Assembly: GCF_002964765.1 (NCBI RefSeq)
Contig: NZ_PQCF01000006.1
Coordinates: 271,900-335,899, forward strand
From: Pseudoalteromonas sp. T1lg88
GTDB taxonomy: Bacteria; Pseudomonadota; Gammaproteobacteria; Enterobacterales; Alteromonadaceae
Reading direction: 5' to 3'
Length of the DNA stretch: 64,000 nucleotides
In this document: positions 18,809 to 30,566 of the stretch, piece after piece
Layout: every line of letters begins with the position of its first letter
How positions within the stretch are numbered: the first letter of the stretch is position 1
The notes under the pieces: generated by a model
Told to the model about the DNA's origin: nothing
Databases searched by the model: none
What the model saw: the letters and a program-made list of their open reading frames with translations, nothing else
Made by a program: the position numbers and the translations under genes

Positions 18809-19159
18809 TAAACCTCCCCTAATTATTTGCATCCGTAATTAGAGTTTTCAACCAGTTCATTCTTCGCTAAAAAGCACACTTGAACAAGCCGCATAGCTAA
18901 AACATGCCGACCATTTCGCTTTTTTTCAATGGGTTATAGCTATTTGTAGTAAACCGAGTCGGTATAAAGAAAATTTGAACAACCGTGTTAATCCCACTTA
19001 AGAACAATCTACACGCATCCCGCTCTTTGTTACTTGCCACATAACATAGAATAACTATGCTGCACAGCTCATATCAAGAACAGAATGCATGTGGATTTAA
19101 TATATAGCAAACGGCAACGTAGAAATTTTAACGTTGTGCACTATCTGCAAGATCTGCTT
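18809..19159. other. non-coding A+T-rich junction
   Basis: Between the dead IS end and the SDR gene. I see no gene, repeat or RNA here on either strand. It probably represents scrambled remnants left by the insertion. Confidence 0.5.
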
Positions 19160-19759
19160 TTAAAGAGCCTCTATACGATGTTCGTTCTTTCGATAAAACA
19201 CCAAAGTGTCGACCTGCTTCTCTTGCACCGCTTTCAAGATAGGCACTGCCCCCTCTTCCACACTCATAATATTTGGGTTTTGAATGAGTAAGCCATTACG
19301 AATTTTGGTCTCAATGGCTCCAGGGCACATTACAGTTACGGAATAACCGTCTTTGTACATGCCCCTTGAAAGCGTCACCACGCCAGCCTTTGCTGCACAA
19401 TACGAGGTCCAGTCTTTGTAACTATTAAATGCCGCTGTAGACGCTACATTGACCAAGTGAACGTCTTTGTTAGCGCGCACAGCTTCACGACTCACCAAAT
19501 AAGTGCCAATGAGGTTGGCTTCAATATCACGAATCCACAAAATAGGATCCGATTCAGCAACCAAACTTGAGTACAAGGTACCAGCGTTGTTGATCACCGC
19601 ATCATATCGTTTGCCTGTAAAGAAAGTATTGACTCGCTGGATTGAGGCAACATCAAGTTCTTGACGCGTTGGCGCATCCACCACATGCCCTAGCTCACGC
19701 AGCTTAACCGCTACATATTTAGCTAAGTCACCACCGCCCCCTGTGATTAAAATATTCAT
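19160..19759 (-). CDS. short-chain dehydrogenase/reductase
   Basis: A classical SDR of 199 aa. The N-terminal ITGGGGDLAKYVA is the NAD(P) motif, NNAG lies mid-chain, and the catalytic Ser and Tyr-x-x-x-Lys appear as VASTAAFNSYKDWTSYCAAK. It overlaps the cytidylyltransferase gene by four bases (ATGA), so the two are translated together. By analogy to polyol-phosphate pathways (for example TarJ/TarI or Bcs1-type pairs) it may reduce a sugar phosphate to the polyol phosphate used by its partner; the substrate is a guess. Confidence 0.85.
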   Translation of the reverse strand: MNILITGGGGDLAKYVAVKLRELGHVVDAPTRQELDVASIQRVNTFFTGKRYDAVINNAGTLYSSLVAESDPILWIRDIEANLIGTYLVSREAVRANKDVHLVNVASTAAFNSYKDWTSYCAAKAGVVTLSRGMYKDGYSVTVMCPGAIETKIRNGLLIQNPNIMSVEEGAVPILKAVQEKQVDTLVFYRKNEHRIEAL

Positions 19760-20205
19760 GACTTGGGCTCTGGGATAGGATGATCGTCGCTCGGCTTAAT
19801 CAACTTCTTATACTGGTTGTAAATTTTCTTCTTAAGGTTTGTTGAGCTAACACCTTTACCATAAGGGAAATAGAAAACCTTTACACCTTGATCTTTTAAA
19901 TAATCATATTTGCCTTTCCAATCATCTCCGATGACGAACACATCAATGTTTAAGTTTTTAACAGTGTCTTTATGATCGAGTGTATGTTGGGGGATTACAA
20001 CGTCAGGTGCACGCAAACCTTCAATAATAGCAATGCGTTCCTCAAACGGTACAGCAGGCGGGTTTTTGTAAGAACACACTAGTTCGTCGGTACTTACACC
20101 AACAATAAGAGTGTCGCCTAAACCTAGGCCGTATTCAATCATCTTTAAATGGTTACTGTGGAACAAATCAAATGTTCCTGATACGTAAACTACTGTATTA
20201 CTCAT
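19756..20205 (-). CDS. TagD-like cytidylyltransferase (glycerol-3-phosphate or related)
   Basis: A 149 aa nucleotidyltransferase of the TagD/cytidylyltransferase-like family. It shows the nucleotide-binding GTFDLFHSNHLKMIEYG with the HxGH-type motif changed to HSNH, and later GDDWKGKYDYL and KGVSSTNLKKKI (the ISSTxIK motif). It should activate a polyol phosphate as the CDP form. It is the first gene of a two-gene cassette with the SDR, inserted between broken copies of ugd and the epimerase. Whether glycerol, ribitol or another group is activated is not readable. Confidence 0.85.
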   Translation of the reverse strand: MSNTVVYVSGTFDLFHSNHLKMIEYGLGLGDTLIVGVSTDELVCSYKNPPAVPFEERIAIIEGLRAPDVVIPQHTLDHKDTVKNLNIDVFVIGDDWKGKYDYLKDQGVKVFYFPYGKGVSSTNLKKKIYNQYKKLIKPSDDHPIPEPKS

Positions 20206-20499
20206 TACAATATCCTTTTATATTACGAAGCCTCGCCAGCTGCCCCCATTCAGCTTTTGAGCCCTCACTAAAAGTGTCGAAATACACTAAACTCAACGGC
20301 AACAAGCAAGAGCCAATTGTCAAATTTAGGCCCCAAACGGTTAGTGACGCGTCGCGAAACCATACAGCGATAGTACAGCAGCAGGGCGTAAAGACACGGA
20401 TAATACACCAAACAGCTTGACTCGCCCACCGCAAATAAAGTGGGCGTTGGCAAACTCCTAGACGGCAAAGAAGCGATTGTGCTTACTTAAAATTTGACC
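20206..20499. other. non-coding stretch upstream of the cassette
   Basis: No convincing gene on either strand. It separates the cytidylyltransferase from the epimerase fragment and should contain the cassette's promoter, which I cannot place. Confidence 0.4.
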
Positions 20500-22033
<1,534 letters not shown>

Positions 22034-22202
22034 AAAAACCTATAAATCTTCTTCAAGGACCATCAACAAAGAGAGAATGGATAGCATCCTTGTTAACTAT
22101 AAACAATAAGAGATTTGTGTGCATTGGGTCTTAAAACTCGACAAAAGTACACAGCGCGAAAAAATCTCATAACCGACCGCAGCCTAGCTTGCTGCACATG
22201 CT

Positions 22203-22615
22203 CTAAAGGCTTTTGAGATGCGCGGTAAACGCCTCGCCTAATTCCGGATGTTGCTGAGCATAGCGTACAAATGCCTTGAGGTAGCCTAACTTATCACCAC
22301 AGTCGTGTGATTTTCCGCTCATGCGAAATGCCTCAACTGGCTCTTGCTCAATCAGCATATCGATAGCGTCGGTAAGTTGAATTTCTCCACCCGCCCCTAT
22401 GGGCGTTTTTTTCAATAGCGGCCAGATATTATGGGATAGCACATAGCGACCAACCACAGCCAAGTTTGACGGCGCTTCTTCCATCTTGGGCTTTTCCACC
22501 ATGTGTTTGATAACGGCACTTTCACCAGGTTCAATTTGTGCGCCATTGATGACTGCAACGTTCTTCTTAGCTACCGCCTCAAGCATAACTTGGCTGGTCT
22601 AAGTATTTTATTATA
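22203..22615 (-). pseudogene. galU: galU 3' fragment
   Basis: Encodes the C-terminal 40% of UTP-glucose-1-phosphate uridylyltransferase, almost identical to residues 165-291 of the full gene at 24217. Compared with that copy it has a four-residue deletion (SKYG) near the front, and upstream of the internal Met the homology runs into a TAG stop and then is lost near 22615. It lacks the nucleotide-binding N-terminus, so it cannot be an active enzyme. Confidence 0.88.
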
Positions 22616-22844
22616 AGAGTACGTTACCGGCACAAATTCTTTAATCCTCACATATAAGAATTCCTTTGGTCGCTAGTATGATGCTCGTATCAAGATCAGC
22701 TACAAGGATAACGACTTCCATATTATTTTCACGTAAGCACTTGAGAAACCTAAATAGCTAGATGAAAATCTCGCTACCAAGATTACTGAGACGAGTTGAT
22801 TAACGTTTAATTTTTTCAACATCGGCCATTGCTTTTTTGCCGCA

Positions 22845-23957
22845 CTAACGAGCGAGAGCACAAGCAGCTGTTTTTAAAAGTTTATTTCCTATTTCTCTTG
22901 ATATGCTCGATTTTTTTCTTTCGCTGCAAAATTGAATCCACTTCAGGAGCTTCCAAATATGCAGAATGGCGTAATTATAAACCGCAAACAGAGCTAAAAA
23001 GCCAAAAAACATTACGCTTTCAGCCACTTGGTGATATTCACAAATGATACCAATCGCAGCAAGAAAAATAGAAGCACTACAAATAACGGCAAGTGCCCCT
23101 TTTGAGGTCATACCCGCACGCATAAAAATATGATGCAAGTGTTCCCTATCTGGTTTAAACGGAGACTGACCCTTTTTAATACGTCTAAAGACTATAGCCA
23201 CCATATCCATTAGAGGTATGGCAATAATCCACAACGCTGTAACTGGGCGAAATGAAGGATTATCTCCTTGCGTGCCTAATGTCAGCATCCAAATCACACT
23301 CAGGCCAATAAACATGGAGCCGGCATCACCCATAAAGATTTTGCGCGCTTTACCCGGAAGCAAAGATAAGTTGAAAAGTAAAAAAGGTACAACGGAGAAA
23401 GCAATAATCACTGGTAACATAGCCTGTTCACGGTTACCACTAAGGTAGAACAAGACGGCAATGGCAGTGAAGGAGTTAAGTGCCAAGCTTCCGGCCAAAC
23501 CATCAATCCCGTCAGTCATATTGAAGGCGTTAATTGCCGCAATAACCGCAACAATCGTAAAAACAGTTCCGATAACACCTAATTCAATATCACCAAAGTA
23601 GAATAAATTACCTAGATTGTGGATGTAGTGACCAGCCCCATAAACGAGGATGCCACCTATTAGAATTTGCGCAACAATGCGCGTTCTTACTGGCAAGTCT
23701 TGTTTGTCATCAAGCATCCCTAAAAAAACGATAAGAGCGGCTGACAACAAGAACAGTCTAATGGTAGCATCGTTAGGAAACGCAATAAGCGCCGCAGTTA
23801 ATGTTCCTAAAAATATGGCGATTCCTCCAATTAGCGGTACTGCACCTTCATGGTGCTTGCGCGCGTTAGGAAGATCCACCAATCCTGCCTTTATAGCTAA
23901 AGGTTTAAGAATCGGTATAACAATCAACGTTGTCAAAAGAGCAACGAATAACTCCAT
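22845..23957 (-). CDS. WecA-type polyprenyl-phosphate GlcNAc-1-phosphate transferase
   Basis: An integral membrane enzyme of the MraY/WecA family that starts repeat-unit synthesis by placing a sugar-1-phosphate (usually GlcNAc) on undecaprenyl phosphate. About ten helices are visible along with GMLDDKQDLP (the DDxxD motif), NAFNMTDGIDGLAG and the cytosolic PDREHLHHIFMRAG loop (HxHH motif) of the WecA branch. The start at 23957 has GGAG eight bases before it; an earlier Met at 23981 lacks one. It is the likely initiating enzyme of this locus. The sugar is inferred from the family. Confidence 0.9.
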   Translation of the reverse strand: MELFVALLTTLIVIPILKPLAIKAGLVDLPNARKHHEGAVPLIGGIAIFLGTLTAALIAFPNDATIRLFLLSAALIVFLGMLDDKQDLPVRTRIVAQILIGGILVYGAGHYIHNLGNLFYFGDIELGVIGTVFTIVAVIAAINAFNMTDGIDGLAGSLALNSFTAIAVLFYLSGNREQAMLPVIIAFSVVPFLLFNLSLLPGKARKIFMGDAGSMFIGLSVIWMLTLGTQGDNPSFRPVTALWIIAIPLMDMVAIVFRRIKKGQSPFKPDREHLHHIFMRAGMTSKGALAVICSASIFLAAIGIICEYHQVAESVMFFGFLALFAVYNYAILHIWKLLKWIQFCSERKKSSISREIGNKLLKTAACALAR

Positions 23958-24216
23958 TCTTATTTCTCCGTAATCTCTCAAAATCCTTGAGAGGCATGTA
24001 TCCAGATATAAGCCGCAATTATAACATCAAAGAACCAGTAAGCTAGCTCCATAGATTATTTGGATGCTGGACGGGTGATTCAAATAAAACTATCAGCTAA
24101 CCTTTGAAAGGTGACACAGGCCCCTTTTGCGTATTCCTATTATCGCAATACTTATCGTATACAACCCTTTATTATCAAGGTATCCCCTTTCCAAATTAGA
24201 AGAAGACTCTCGGATA

Positions 24217-25092
24217 CTAACCTTGACTCAAAAATTTGGAAAACTCCTTCCCAAGCTCGGGGTGCTGTTGCGCATAACGTACAAAAGCCTTGAGATAGCC
24301 CAATTTATCACCGCAATCATGGGATATACCGCTCATGCGAAACGCCTCTACCGGCTCTTGCTCTATAAGCATATCAATGGCATCGGTAAGTTGGATTTCA
24401 CCTCCCGCACCTATAGGAGTTTTCTTCAGCAGCGGCCAAATATTATGAGAAAGAACATAGCGGCCTACCACAGCTAGGTTCGAAGGCGCTTCTTCCACCT
24501 TCGGCTTTTCCACCATATGTTTAATAACGGCACTCTCACCGGGTTCAATTTGAACTCCATTTATATCAGCAATACCATATTTGCTTACGTCCTGCTTGAC
24601 TACCGCTTCAAGCATAATTTGACTGATTTGAGTCTCTTTAAAGCGTTTCATCATAGCAGCCAGGTTTTCGCTGCTTTGATCTGCGCTGAATTCATCGAGG
24701 ATCACATCCGGCAAGATCACCGCAAAGGGGTTATCTCCGACTATGGGTCTGGCACACATAATGGCATGGCCCAAACCTTTGGCTTCACCTTGGCGTACGT
24801 GCATCACAGTTACGCCTTCAGGGCAAATAGAGCGCACTTCATCAAGCAATTGACGCTTAACCCGCTTCTCTAATGTTGCTTCCAGTTCAAAACTGGTATC
24901 GAAATGGTTTTCAATGGCATTTTTAGAAGAGTGCGTTACCAGAACTATCTCTTTGATACCCGCTCGAACACATTCACTGACTATATATTGAATAAGCGGC
25001 TTGTCCACCAAGGGGAGCATTTCTTTGGGAATGGCTTTGGTCGCCGGTAACATGCGAGTACCAAGGCCAGCTACTGGAATTACTGCTTTCAT
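24217..25092 (-). CDS. galU: UTP-glucose-1-phosphate uridylyltransferase
   Basis: Makes UDP-glucose, precursor for Ugd and GalE in this locus. The N-terminal [18 protein letters not shown] is the nucleotidyltransferase signature and VEKP near residue 190 is the sugar-phosphate lysine motif. The length of 291 aa matches bacterial GalU. The start is the ATG at 25092 preceded by AAGGA at six bases; a TTG two codons upstream is less likely. A second, truncated galU lies at 22203. Confidence 0.96.
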   Translation of the reverse strand: MKAVIPVAGLGTRMLPATKAIPKEMLPLVDKPLIQYIVSECVRAGIKEIVLVTHSSKNAIENHFDTSFELEATLEKRVKRQLLDEVRSICPEGVTVMHVRQGEAKGLGHAIMCARPIVGDNPFAVILPDVILDEFSADQSSENLAAMMKRFKETQISQIMLEAVVKQDVSKYGIADINGVQIEPGESAVIKHMVEKPKVEEAPSNLAVVGRYVLSHNIWPLLKKTPIGAGGEIQLTDAIDMLIEQEPVEAFRMSGISHDCGDKLGYLKAFVRYAQQHPELGKEFSKFLSQG

Positions 25093-25174
25093 GGTCAATC
25101 CTTGAAGTTAAAGTTGAATGGCCAGCTAGCGCTGGCCATTAAGATGCCTAATAATAAATACAATACACTTGATT

Positions 25175-26325
25175 AATCTAGTCTGTATCAAAAATATCTC
25201 TGGTATAAACCTTATCTTTTTCGTCAGCAAGAGAACCAAACATGCGGTTGACGACAATTACATCGACTTCAGCTTTAAACTTAGCCTCATCTGAGTAAAC
25301 CCGGAATTAAAAAAGCTATCGCCTTCGAAGCTAGGTTCGTAAATGATAACACGGCTGCCCTGAGCTTTGAGGTGCTTCAATAATTTCTTAAATCGCAGAA
25401 GCCCTCAATTTATCAGGACCAGATTTCACAATTAAATGGCAGAGTTGTACAACTTCAGGCTCTTTCACCAAGATTGCTTCGGCAATAAAGTCTTTGCGCG
25501 TTCTAATTGCGTCAACGATTGCTGAGATAATGTTATTAGAGACATCTTGGTAATTTGCCAGCAGTTGATTGGTGCTTTTAGACAAACAGTACCCACCGTA
25601 ACCAAAAGGTGGATTATTGTAGTGGTTATCAATACGCGGGTCTAAACCTACACCCTTTATAATTTGCGTAGTATCTGAGTCATGAGATTCAGCATAACTA
25701 TCCGGTTTATTAAAATAAGCGACGCGCATTGCAAGATAAGCGTTAAAAAAATTTTATGGCCTAAGCTTCAGCAGAGTCGGTAAATAGCATAAGAGTAACT
25801 TCCTTAACAGCGCCTTGAGCCAGCGTATCTGCAAAGCCCGAATTCAGATAATAAGTGCCCCCACTATAATGCGAATGCGCAATTGGTAAAGATTGTCATA
25901 TAACGCTTTCTCTTCACGTAGAAACTCTAGAGAAAAATAACATTTTCGGTACCAAACTACAGCCCGACCTTTTGATTAAAGCCAACCGGGACAGTTTATT
26001 TTGCGACCATTTCAGCTTATGAATTAAGCTGTAAAACATATTGACTCACTGACTCTACAGAAAGAGGTATCGAAAAAATCAGTGTCAGAGTCATAATCAG
26101 TAGGTGTAGCGACTATAACTCAGTCGGCATCTTGATATACTCCTCTACTTAAAGTTGTTGCGCGTAAATTTAACTGTTCATTTGCTAAAAAGCGCTCAAC
26201 CCTGAGGTAGGAGATTGATTACCATTAATGAGTGATACTATTTCTTCTAATATATCTAATGCAATCACTTTATTATGCTGTGCCTATAGGCCAATATAGC
26301 CAGCGCAAACAACCGCGAAATTTAT
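25175..26325 (-). pseudogene. ugd: decayed ugd-like gene
   Basis: Traceable end to end against ugd. The 5' end reads FAVVCAGYIGL at 26320 (initiator now ATA), the middle has [19 protein letters not shown] and [20 protein letters not shown] in one open stretch (25388-25729), and the 3' end reads NRMFGSLADEKDKVYTRDIF near 25180. Many frameshifts and stops interrupt it. It is clearly more diverged than the copy at 20867, so it is an older or separately acquired gene. Confidence 0.9.
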
Positions 26326-26330
26326 ACCCT

Positions 26331-26831
26331 TTACCTGATTATTTTTGCTGGCAATCCAGCTATAACATTACCTTTCGTGAACTTTTTGGACACACAAGCC
26401 CCTGCCGCTACTGCGCAACCTGGTGGGACTTCGGCACCAGCAACAATTGTTACATTTGCGCCGACCCAAGCACCTTTATGCACTACAATAGGTGCTAACT
26501 TAGACTTTCCAAAACGGTATGAGCCGTCTACTTTTGTGTGATTTCCACTAACAACAACAGTGGCAAAACCCAACATAACCTCATCTTGCAATGACACAGA
26601 GTCAATACAATTTAAGATGCAATTTGGTGCTATATAAACATCAGAACCAACCTTTAATTTTGTCAGTCCCCTCAATATTACATTAGATGAAACTTGAAAA
26701 TTTTTACCGGCCTCAATCATCGCAAAGCTATATAACCAGCCACGGAATCGCATAATTTCTGGCTGGTCTGGCAACCAAATCAACAATAATCTTACAAACC
26801 AGGTATATAATAAAGCGAACTTATGTTTCAA
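26331..26831 (-). CDS. left-handed beta-helix acyltransferase (hexapeptide repeat)
   Basis: A 166 aa protein with a hydrophobic N-terminal 40 residues and then hexapeptide-repeat turns (VYIAPNCILNCID, LGFATVVVSGNH, GAWVGANVTIVAGAEVPPG) ending in GLPAKIIR, the usual end of the O-/N-acetyltransferases. The His in SGNHTK would be catalytic. It overlaps the preceding GT4 gene by four bases. It could acetylate the amino sugar made via RmlA/RmlB and the aminotransferase, or O-acetylate the polymer. Confidence 0.86.
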   Translation of the reverse strand: MKHKFALLYTWFVRLLLIWLPDQPEIMRFRGWLYSFAMIEAGKNFQVSSNVILRGLTKLKVGSDVYIAPNCILNCIDSVSLQDEVMLGFATVVVSGNHTKVDGSYRFGKSKLAPIVVHKGAWVGANVTIVAGAEVPPGCAVAAGACVSKKFTKGNVIAGLPAKIIR

Positions 26832-28030
26832 AACGCCTCATCCTTAAAATTATCATTTACAATATCTTTTAATTGTGCTACCCAATAAGATTGCAAGGAG
26901 TATTGAACCATATCATCCACCCCATCTTTAATTTGTTGATAATTTTCTTCAACAGAAAGATAGGTAAAAGCTTCTGCAATCTCTTTGGGCGAACCAGGTT
27001 TCACTACAACAGCATTATACTTATCTTTTACAAAGGCAGATATTCCCCCAACTTGACTTACAATCAAAGGCGTCTTATGTACCCAGGATTCCATAATAAC
27101 TCGTGGAAACCCCTCGTTAGTTTTAGAGGCTATTACCACACAATCTGCCGATTCAAAATATTTGGGTAATTTATTAAATGCAACCTGTCCTTCAAATTTA
27201 ACACGACTCTTAAGCGTGGGAGATTCAGCTACCACCGCCTTTACCTGTTCTAAATCAGGCCCTTCACCAACAACCGTTAGACTGATATGAGGGTGGGCAC
27301 CCATCGCTTCTAAAATCTCAAAAACCCCCTTGTCATGCACTACACGACCAACGAATAATATTGTCTTTAAGCTCTGACTTTGTTTGCTCGTCACACTTTT
27401 GGACTTAGTCATCATATCCACAAACTGATGAGTACGGGATGGTGCCTTCGTCTTGGCCCACTTTTCAAGCTCAGAGCCGGAAGCCAAGTTTACAGCTCCT
27501 TCATACTTACAGATATAGTTTATTTGCAGCCTTACAATAAATGAGAAAACAAGTGCTAATAGCTTATTAATCCCACGATACTTCCTATCCTTCCATGTAT
27601 GGCGCGCATCACCGCATATATGATGAAGCAGAGGTTTACCCGCTTTAATGACTCTTAATGCAAATATGATACTTCCAGGGGAAGGTGTTCTAGCCCAAAA
27701 AAGTGCATGTGGGTTCTCAGCAATAACTTCATCACAAAAATTTATAAAGGAACGAAAAAAACCAGGTCTCAGTAGTGCATTCTTATAAAAATCTTTTGTA
27801 GTGCAATTTGCGGGTAAAGGGGGTATATAGAAACGCTTTTTACTCACACATGTGCTGGACTTTTGAATACTCAAACGCTCTGGATTAGCCAACTTATCAA
27901 CGGGCGAGCATACCTTAACGTTATCTTGACCGAAACAATCTTGAAGAAAAGCAGCAGAGGTCGGCGTCGCGTAGTAAGAACCGTCCACCTCGTTAAATGT
28001 TTCTCCTACAAATGCGACTATCTCAGGCAT
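26828..28030 (-). CDS. glycosyltransferase family 4
   Basis: A 400 aa GT-B fold enzyme. The C-terminal half carries TILFVGRVVHDKGVFEILEA, VGEGPDLEQVKAV and the retaining E-x7-E motif in KTNEGFPRVIMESW, followed by PLIVSQVGGI. The N-terminal acceptor-binding half is divergent, as usual. It would add one sugar to the polyprenyl-linked repeat unit on the cytoplasmic face. The donor and linkage are unknown. It overlaps the acyltransferase gene (ATGA). Confidence 0.9.
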   Translation of the reverse strand: MPEIVAFVGETFNEVDGSYYATPTSAAFLQDCFGQDNVKVCSPVDKLANPERLSIQKSSTCVSKKRFYIPPLPANCTTKDFYKNALLRPGFFRSFINFCDEVIAENPHALFWARTPSPGSIIFALRVIKAGKPLLHHICGDARHTWKDRKYRGINKLLALVFSFIVRLQINYICKYEGAVNLASGSELEKWAKTKAPSRTHQFVDMMTKSKSVTSKQSQSLKTILFVGRVVHDKGVFEILEAMGAHPHISLTVVGEGPDLEQVKAVVAESPTLKSRVKFEGQVAFNKLPKYFESADCVVIASKTNEGFPRVIMESWVHKTPLIVSQVGGISAFVKDKYNAVVVKPGSPKEIAEAFTYLSVEENYQQIKDGVDDMVQYSLQSYWVAQLKDIVNDNFKDEAF

Positions 28031-28138
28031 ATAACCCTCCTTTCTTATGATAAATTACCCCGACTACAGCATTTGCTAAAAAAACCTCTCTAAAAAGAGC
28101 AGGCACTAAAAAATGCGAAACTGAATAATACTTTAACG

Positions 28139-29377
28139 TCAGCAACATTTCTTTACCCTATCACAGTAAGTTAAAGAAAATACAATAAGAAGCAAATAGA
28201 TGAAAAACGCATCCTGAAGGATATACCCTTTTAACATAAAAACGAGAATATAACTTAACAAGAGCAAAGAAAAAACCCGAACCTCTCCTGAAAGAGAAAT
28301 TGGCCTAGTCAAAAAAAACAAAAAACCTAAAAGTAAAAACAAACCTATATACCCTGATGAAAATAGAACCCTAAAATAACCAACATCAGTCCCCATATAA
28401 TACCCACCACTTCCGTTAAGCAAGCGAGCATCGCCAAAGATAGAAAAATCATAAAGCGTATATTTATACATCTCTAAATTTGATTTTACTGACCCAGTCT
28501 CTGCACCTGATTGAAAAAACTCAAAAACCCACCCCTTGAAAAATTCGTATTGATTTTCAGGCAAAACAAAAGACAAAGAAAAAACTACAGAAATCATCAT
28601 AAAGATAAAAAACAGGATGAAAAAGATATTACTCTTTAAATTCCTTCTATCAAACGCCCCAAAAAAAAGCAAAAAGGCGACTCCCACGATTGTACTTCGA
28701 GAAACAATAAAGGAAGAAGAAATTACAATGAAAAATAATATGTAGTCAGATTTAAGCATTTTCTTTTGTTCTCTAAACTTCATAATGTAAACATAATACA
28801 AAATCAAGCAAAGCATCTGAGTAAAGGCTGTTGAATAACCTGAAAAACCACTTACTCCAACCATCCTTAGTAGCAATAACGAATCTGCCACTCCACTACC
28901 AAACAACTCATAAACTTCCAACTTCAAAAAGCTCAGATAGAAATCTCGAAAGCTTGGCGATATAAACATAGAGAAAATAAAGATCGAGTTTATAAAAGCA
29001 GCATATCCAAAATATCTCAACCCCTGCCCCACCTCTGCACCAGAAGAAATTAATTTAATGAACGCTGGAACAGAAACCACACAAAGAGACACTACAAAAT
29101 AAACTTTCAAATAAGTTAACTCGTAATGACCATTGTGGATTGCATTTAAAATAGAAAAAGAAAGTAAAAACAAAGATATTAAAAAAGCCACCAAGGTAAA
29201 CTTATTAACACGCCGCACTAAGAACAAGGAAACTAGAGCAAGCCCCCCCAGAATTAGGTACCGACTACCCAAGCCAAAAAAAAATGTATATTCGACATTG
29301 TAAAGAAGAAACAAAACCATAAGGCTTATTAAAAAACCACCCGCAAAGCCACTTCTATTACACCTTTTCAAGCTCAT
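28139..29377 (-). CDS. O-antigen/polysaccharide polymerase Wzy
   Basis: A 412 aa protein with about eleven membrane helices and one long non-hydrophobic loop (about residues 275-345, QYEFFKGWVFEFFQSG to YMGTDVGYFRVLFSSG), the layout of O-antigen polymerases. Sequence is otherwise unique, as is typical of Wzy. The gene is strongly A+T-rich. Neighbouring Wzx, Wzz and glycosyltransferases support this call. It should join repeat units in the periplasm. Confidence 0.82.
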   Translation of the reverse strand: MSLKRCNRSGFAGGFLISLMVLFLLYNVEYTFFFGLGSRYLILGGLALVSLFLVRRVNKFTLVAFLISLFLLSFSILNAIHNGHYELTYLKVYFVVSLCVVSVPAFIKLISSGAEVGQGLRYFGYAAFINSIFIFSMFISPSFRDFYLSFLKLEVYELFGSGVADSLLLLRMVGVSGFSGYSTAFTQMLCLILYYVYIMKFREQKKMLKSDYILFFIVISSSFIVSRSTIVGVAFLLFFGAFDRRNLKSNIFFILFFIFMMISVVFSLSFVLPENQYEFFKGWVFEFFQSGAETGSVKSNLEMYKYTLYDFSIFGDARLLNGSGGYYMGTDVGYFRVLFSSGYIGLFLLLGFLFFLTRPISLSGEVRVFSLLLLSYILVFMLKGYILQDAFFIYLLLIVFSLTYCDRVKKCC

Positions 29378-29573
29378 ATTAAACTACCAAAAAAAGAACC
29401 AAAAAAATCACAAGCCTACTCCACATGAAAATCTGGATAAAATACAAATAATTAATAGGAAATTAATTTTTTACATTCGCAAGAATTAAAGCCAAACTTC
29501 TCATTTTGAAATATTAATTAAACCACCAACTAAGTAAACCTCTAAGGAACTTTCACCTTTCTCTTGGTTATCA

Positions 29574-30539
29574 TTATCTTAATCTATTCTTTAAGGCCAA
29601 AAGCCACCAGAACACATGGCTAAATTTAGACGCAAAAAACATAAACACCTGTGTTTTGTTAACAACAAAATTAATTTTTGAAGAGCGACTATAAAGTAGA
29701 TTAGCTGATGTAAACTCCTTTTTTTTAAAAAGAGTGAATGCCAAAAAGGCCAGTTCTGCTGCTAATCTTTTATTAAAACTAGCTGATTTCTCTGGATAAC
29801 TTTTTTTCAACTCACTAAAACATAGCTGATAATTATCGGCCTCATTCATCAACTTTTCTACGGGAAACTTTTCTCGGTTACTAGACCAAGAGTTTACTGC
29901 CTGCACTCTGTATGCAGCTGTAACCTCTGGTAAATAAATGGCACCTTTTTCAGCACCTAAAATTTGTAAAAAATAGTCACCGACAGGTGCGCCTTTAAAC
30001 CAATCGGGTAAACGCTCCACCACTTGCCTACGAACCATCAGTGCAGGGGAAGGAATCATGCCCCCCCCACCATTGATAATATCTGAGAAGCTAAAAACTC
30101 TTTGTTCCTTTCCATAAGATGCAAGGACTCCTAGGGCCTCCGAACCAAGCACCTTATTTGCAGGAGTAAAGCACAGCTCAGAATTACTATCCTCAAAGGC
30201 GTCCAATTGCTTCTGAATCTTACCAGTATCTATCCAGTAGTCATCACCATCACAAATAGCAATAAAGTCACCTTGCGCGGCCTTCAGTACTCTAGTGAAG
30301 TTCGCTTGCGCTCCAACATTATTCTGTGAGGTCACAATTTTTACCACATTAGGGTGCTGACGTTGATACTCCTCAACTATTTTTGCCGTGTTATCAGGGC
30401 TGCAATCTTCACCTATTATAATTTCTAGCCGCCCTTCAAATTCCTGAGAAAGGATGCTCTCTATTGTTTGAGCGATATACATTTCTTGGTTATATGTAAC
30501 TACACACACTGAAACCAAAGGTGAATGTTCATTAGTCAT
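29574..30539 (-). CDS. glycosyltransferase family 2
   Basis: A GT-A fold inverting transferase, 321 aa. PLVSVCVVTYNQEMYIAQTI opens it, IIIGEDCSPDNT contains the nucleotide-binding Asp and FIAICDGDDYWID is the DxD-like metal motif. The C-terminal 100 residues are helical with a possible membrane-associating hydrophobic end (VFMFFASKFSHVFWWLLAL). It should add one sugar of the repeat unit; donor unknown. Confidence 0.9.
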   Translation of the reverse strand: MTNEHSPLVSVCVVTYNQEMYIAQTIESILSQEFEGRLEIIIGEDCSPDNTAKIVEEYQRQHPNVVKIVTSQNNVGAQANFTRVLKAAQGDFIAICDGDDYWIDTGKIQKQLDAFEDSNSELCFTPANKVLGSEALGVLASYGKEQRVFSFSDIINGGGGMIPSPALMVRRQVVERLPDWFKGAPVGDYFLQILGAEKGAIYLPEVTAAYRVQAVNSWSSNREKFPVEKLMNEADNYQLCFSELKKSYPEKSASFNKRLAAELAFLAFTLFKKKEFTSANLLYSRSSKINFVVNKTQVFMFFASKFSHVFWWLLALKNRLR

Positions 30540-30566
30540 ATTACTTTATCTATATGTTGACATGGA

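Noticed and set aside
19085..19291. Small plus-strand frame at the SDR 3' end
   Set aside because: It is largely antisense to the SDR gene and has no family resemblance.
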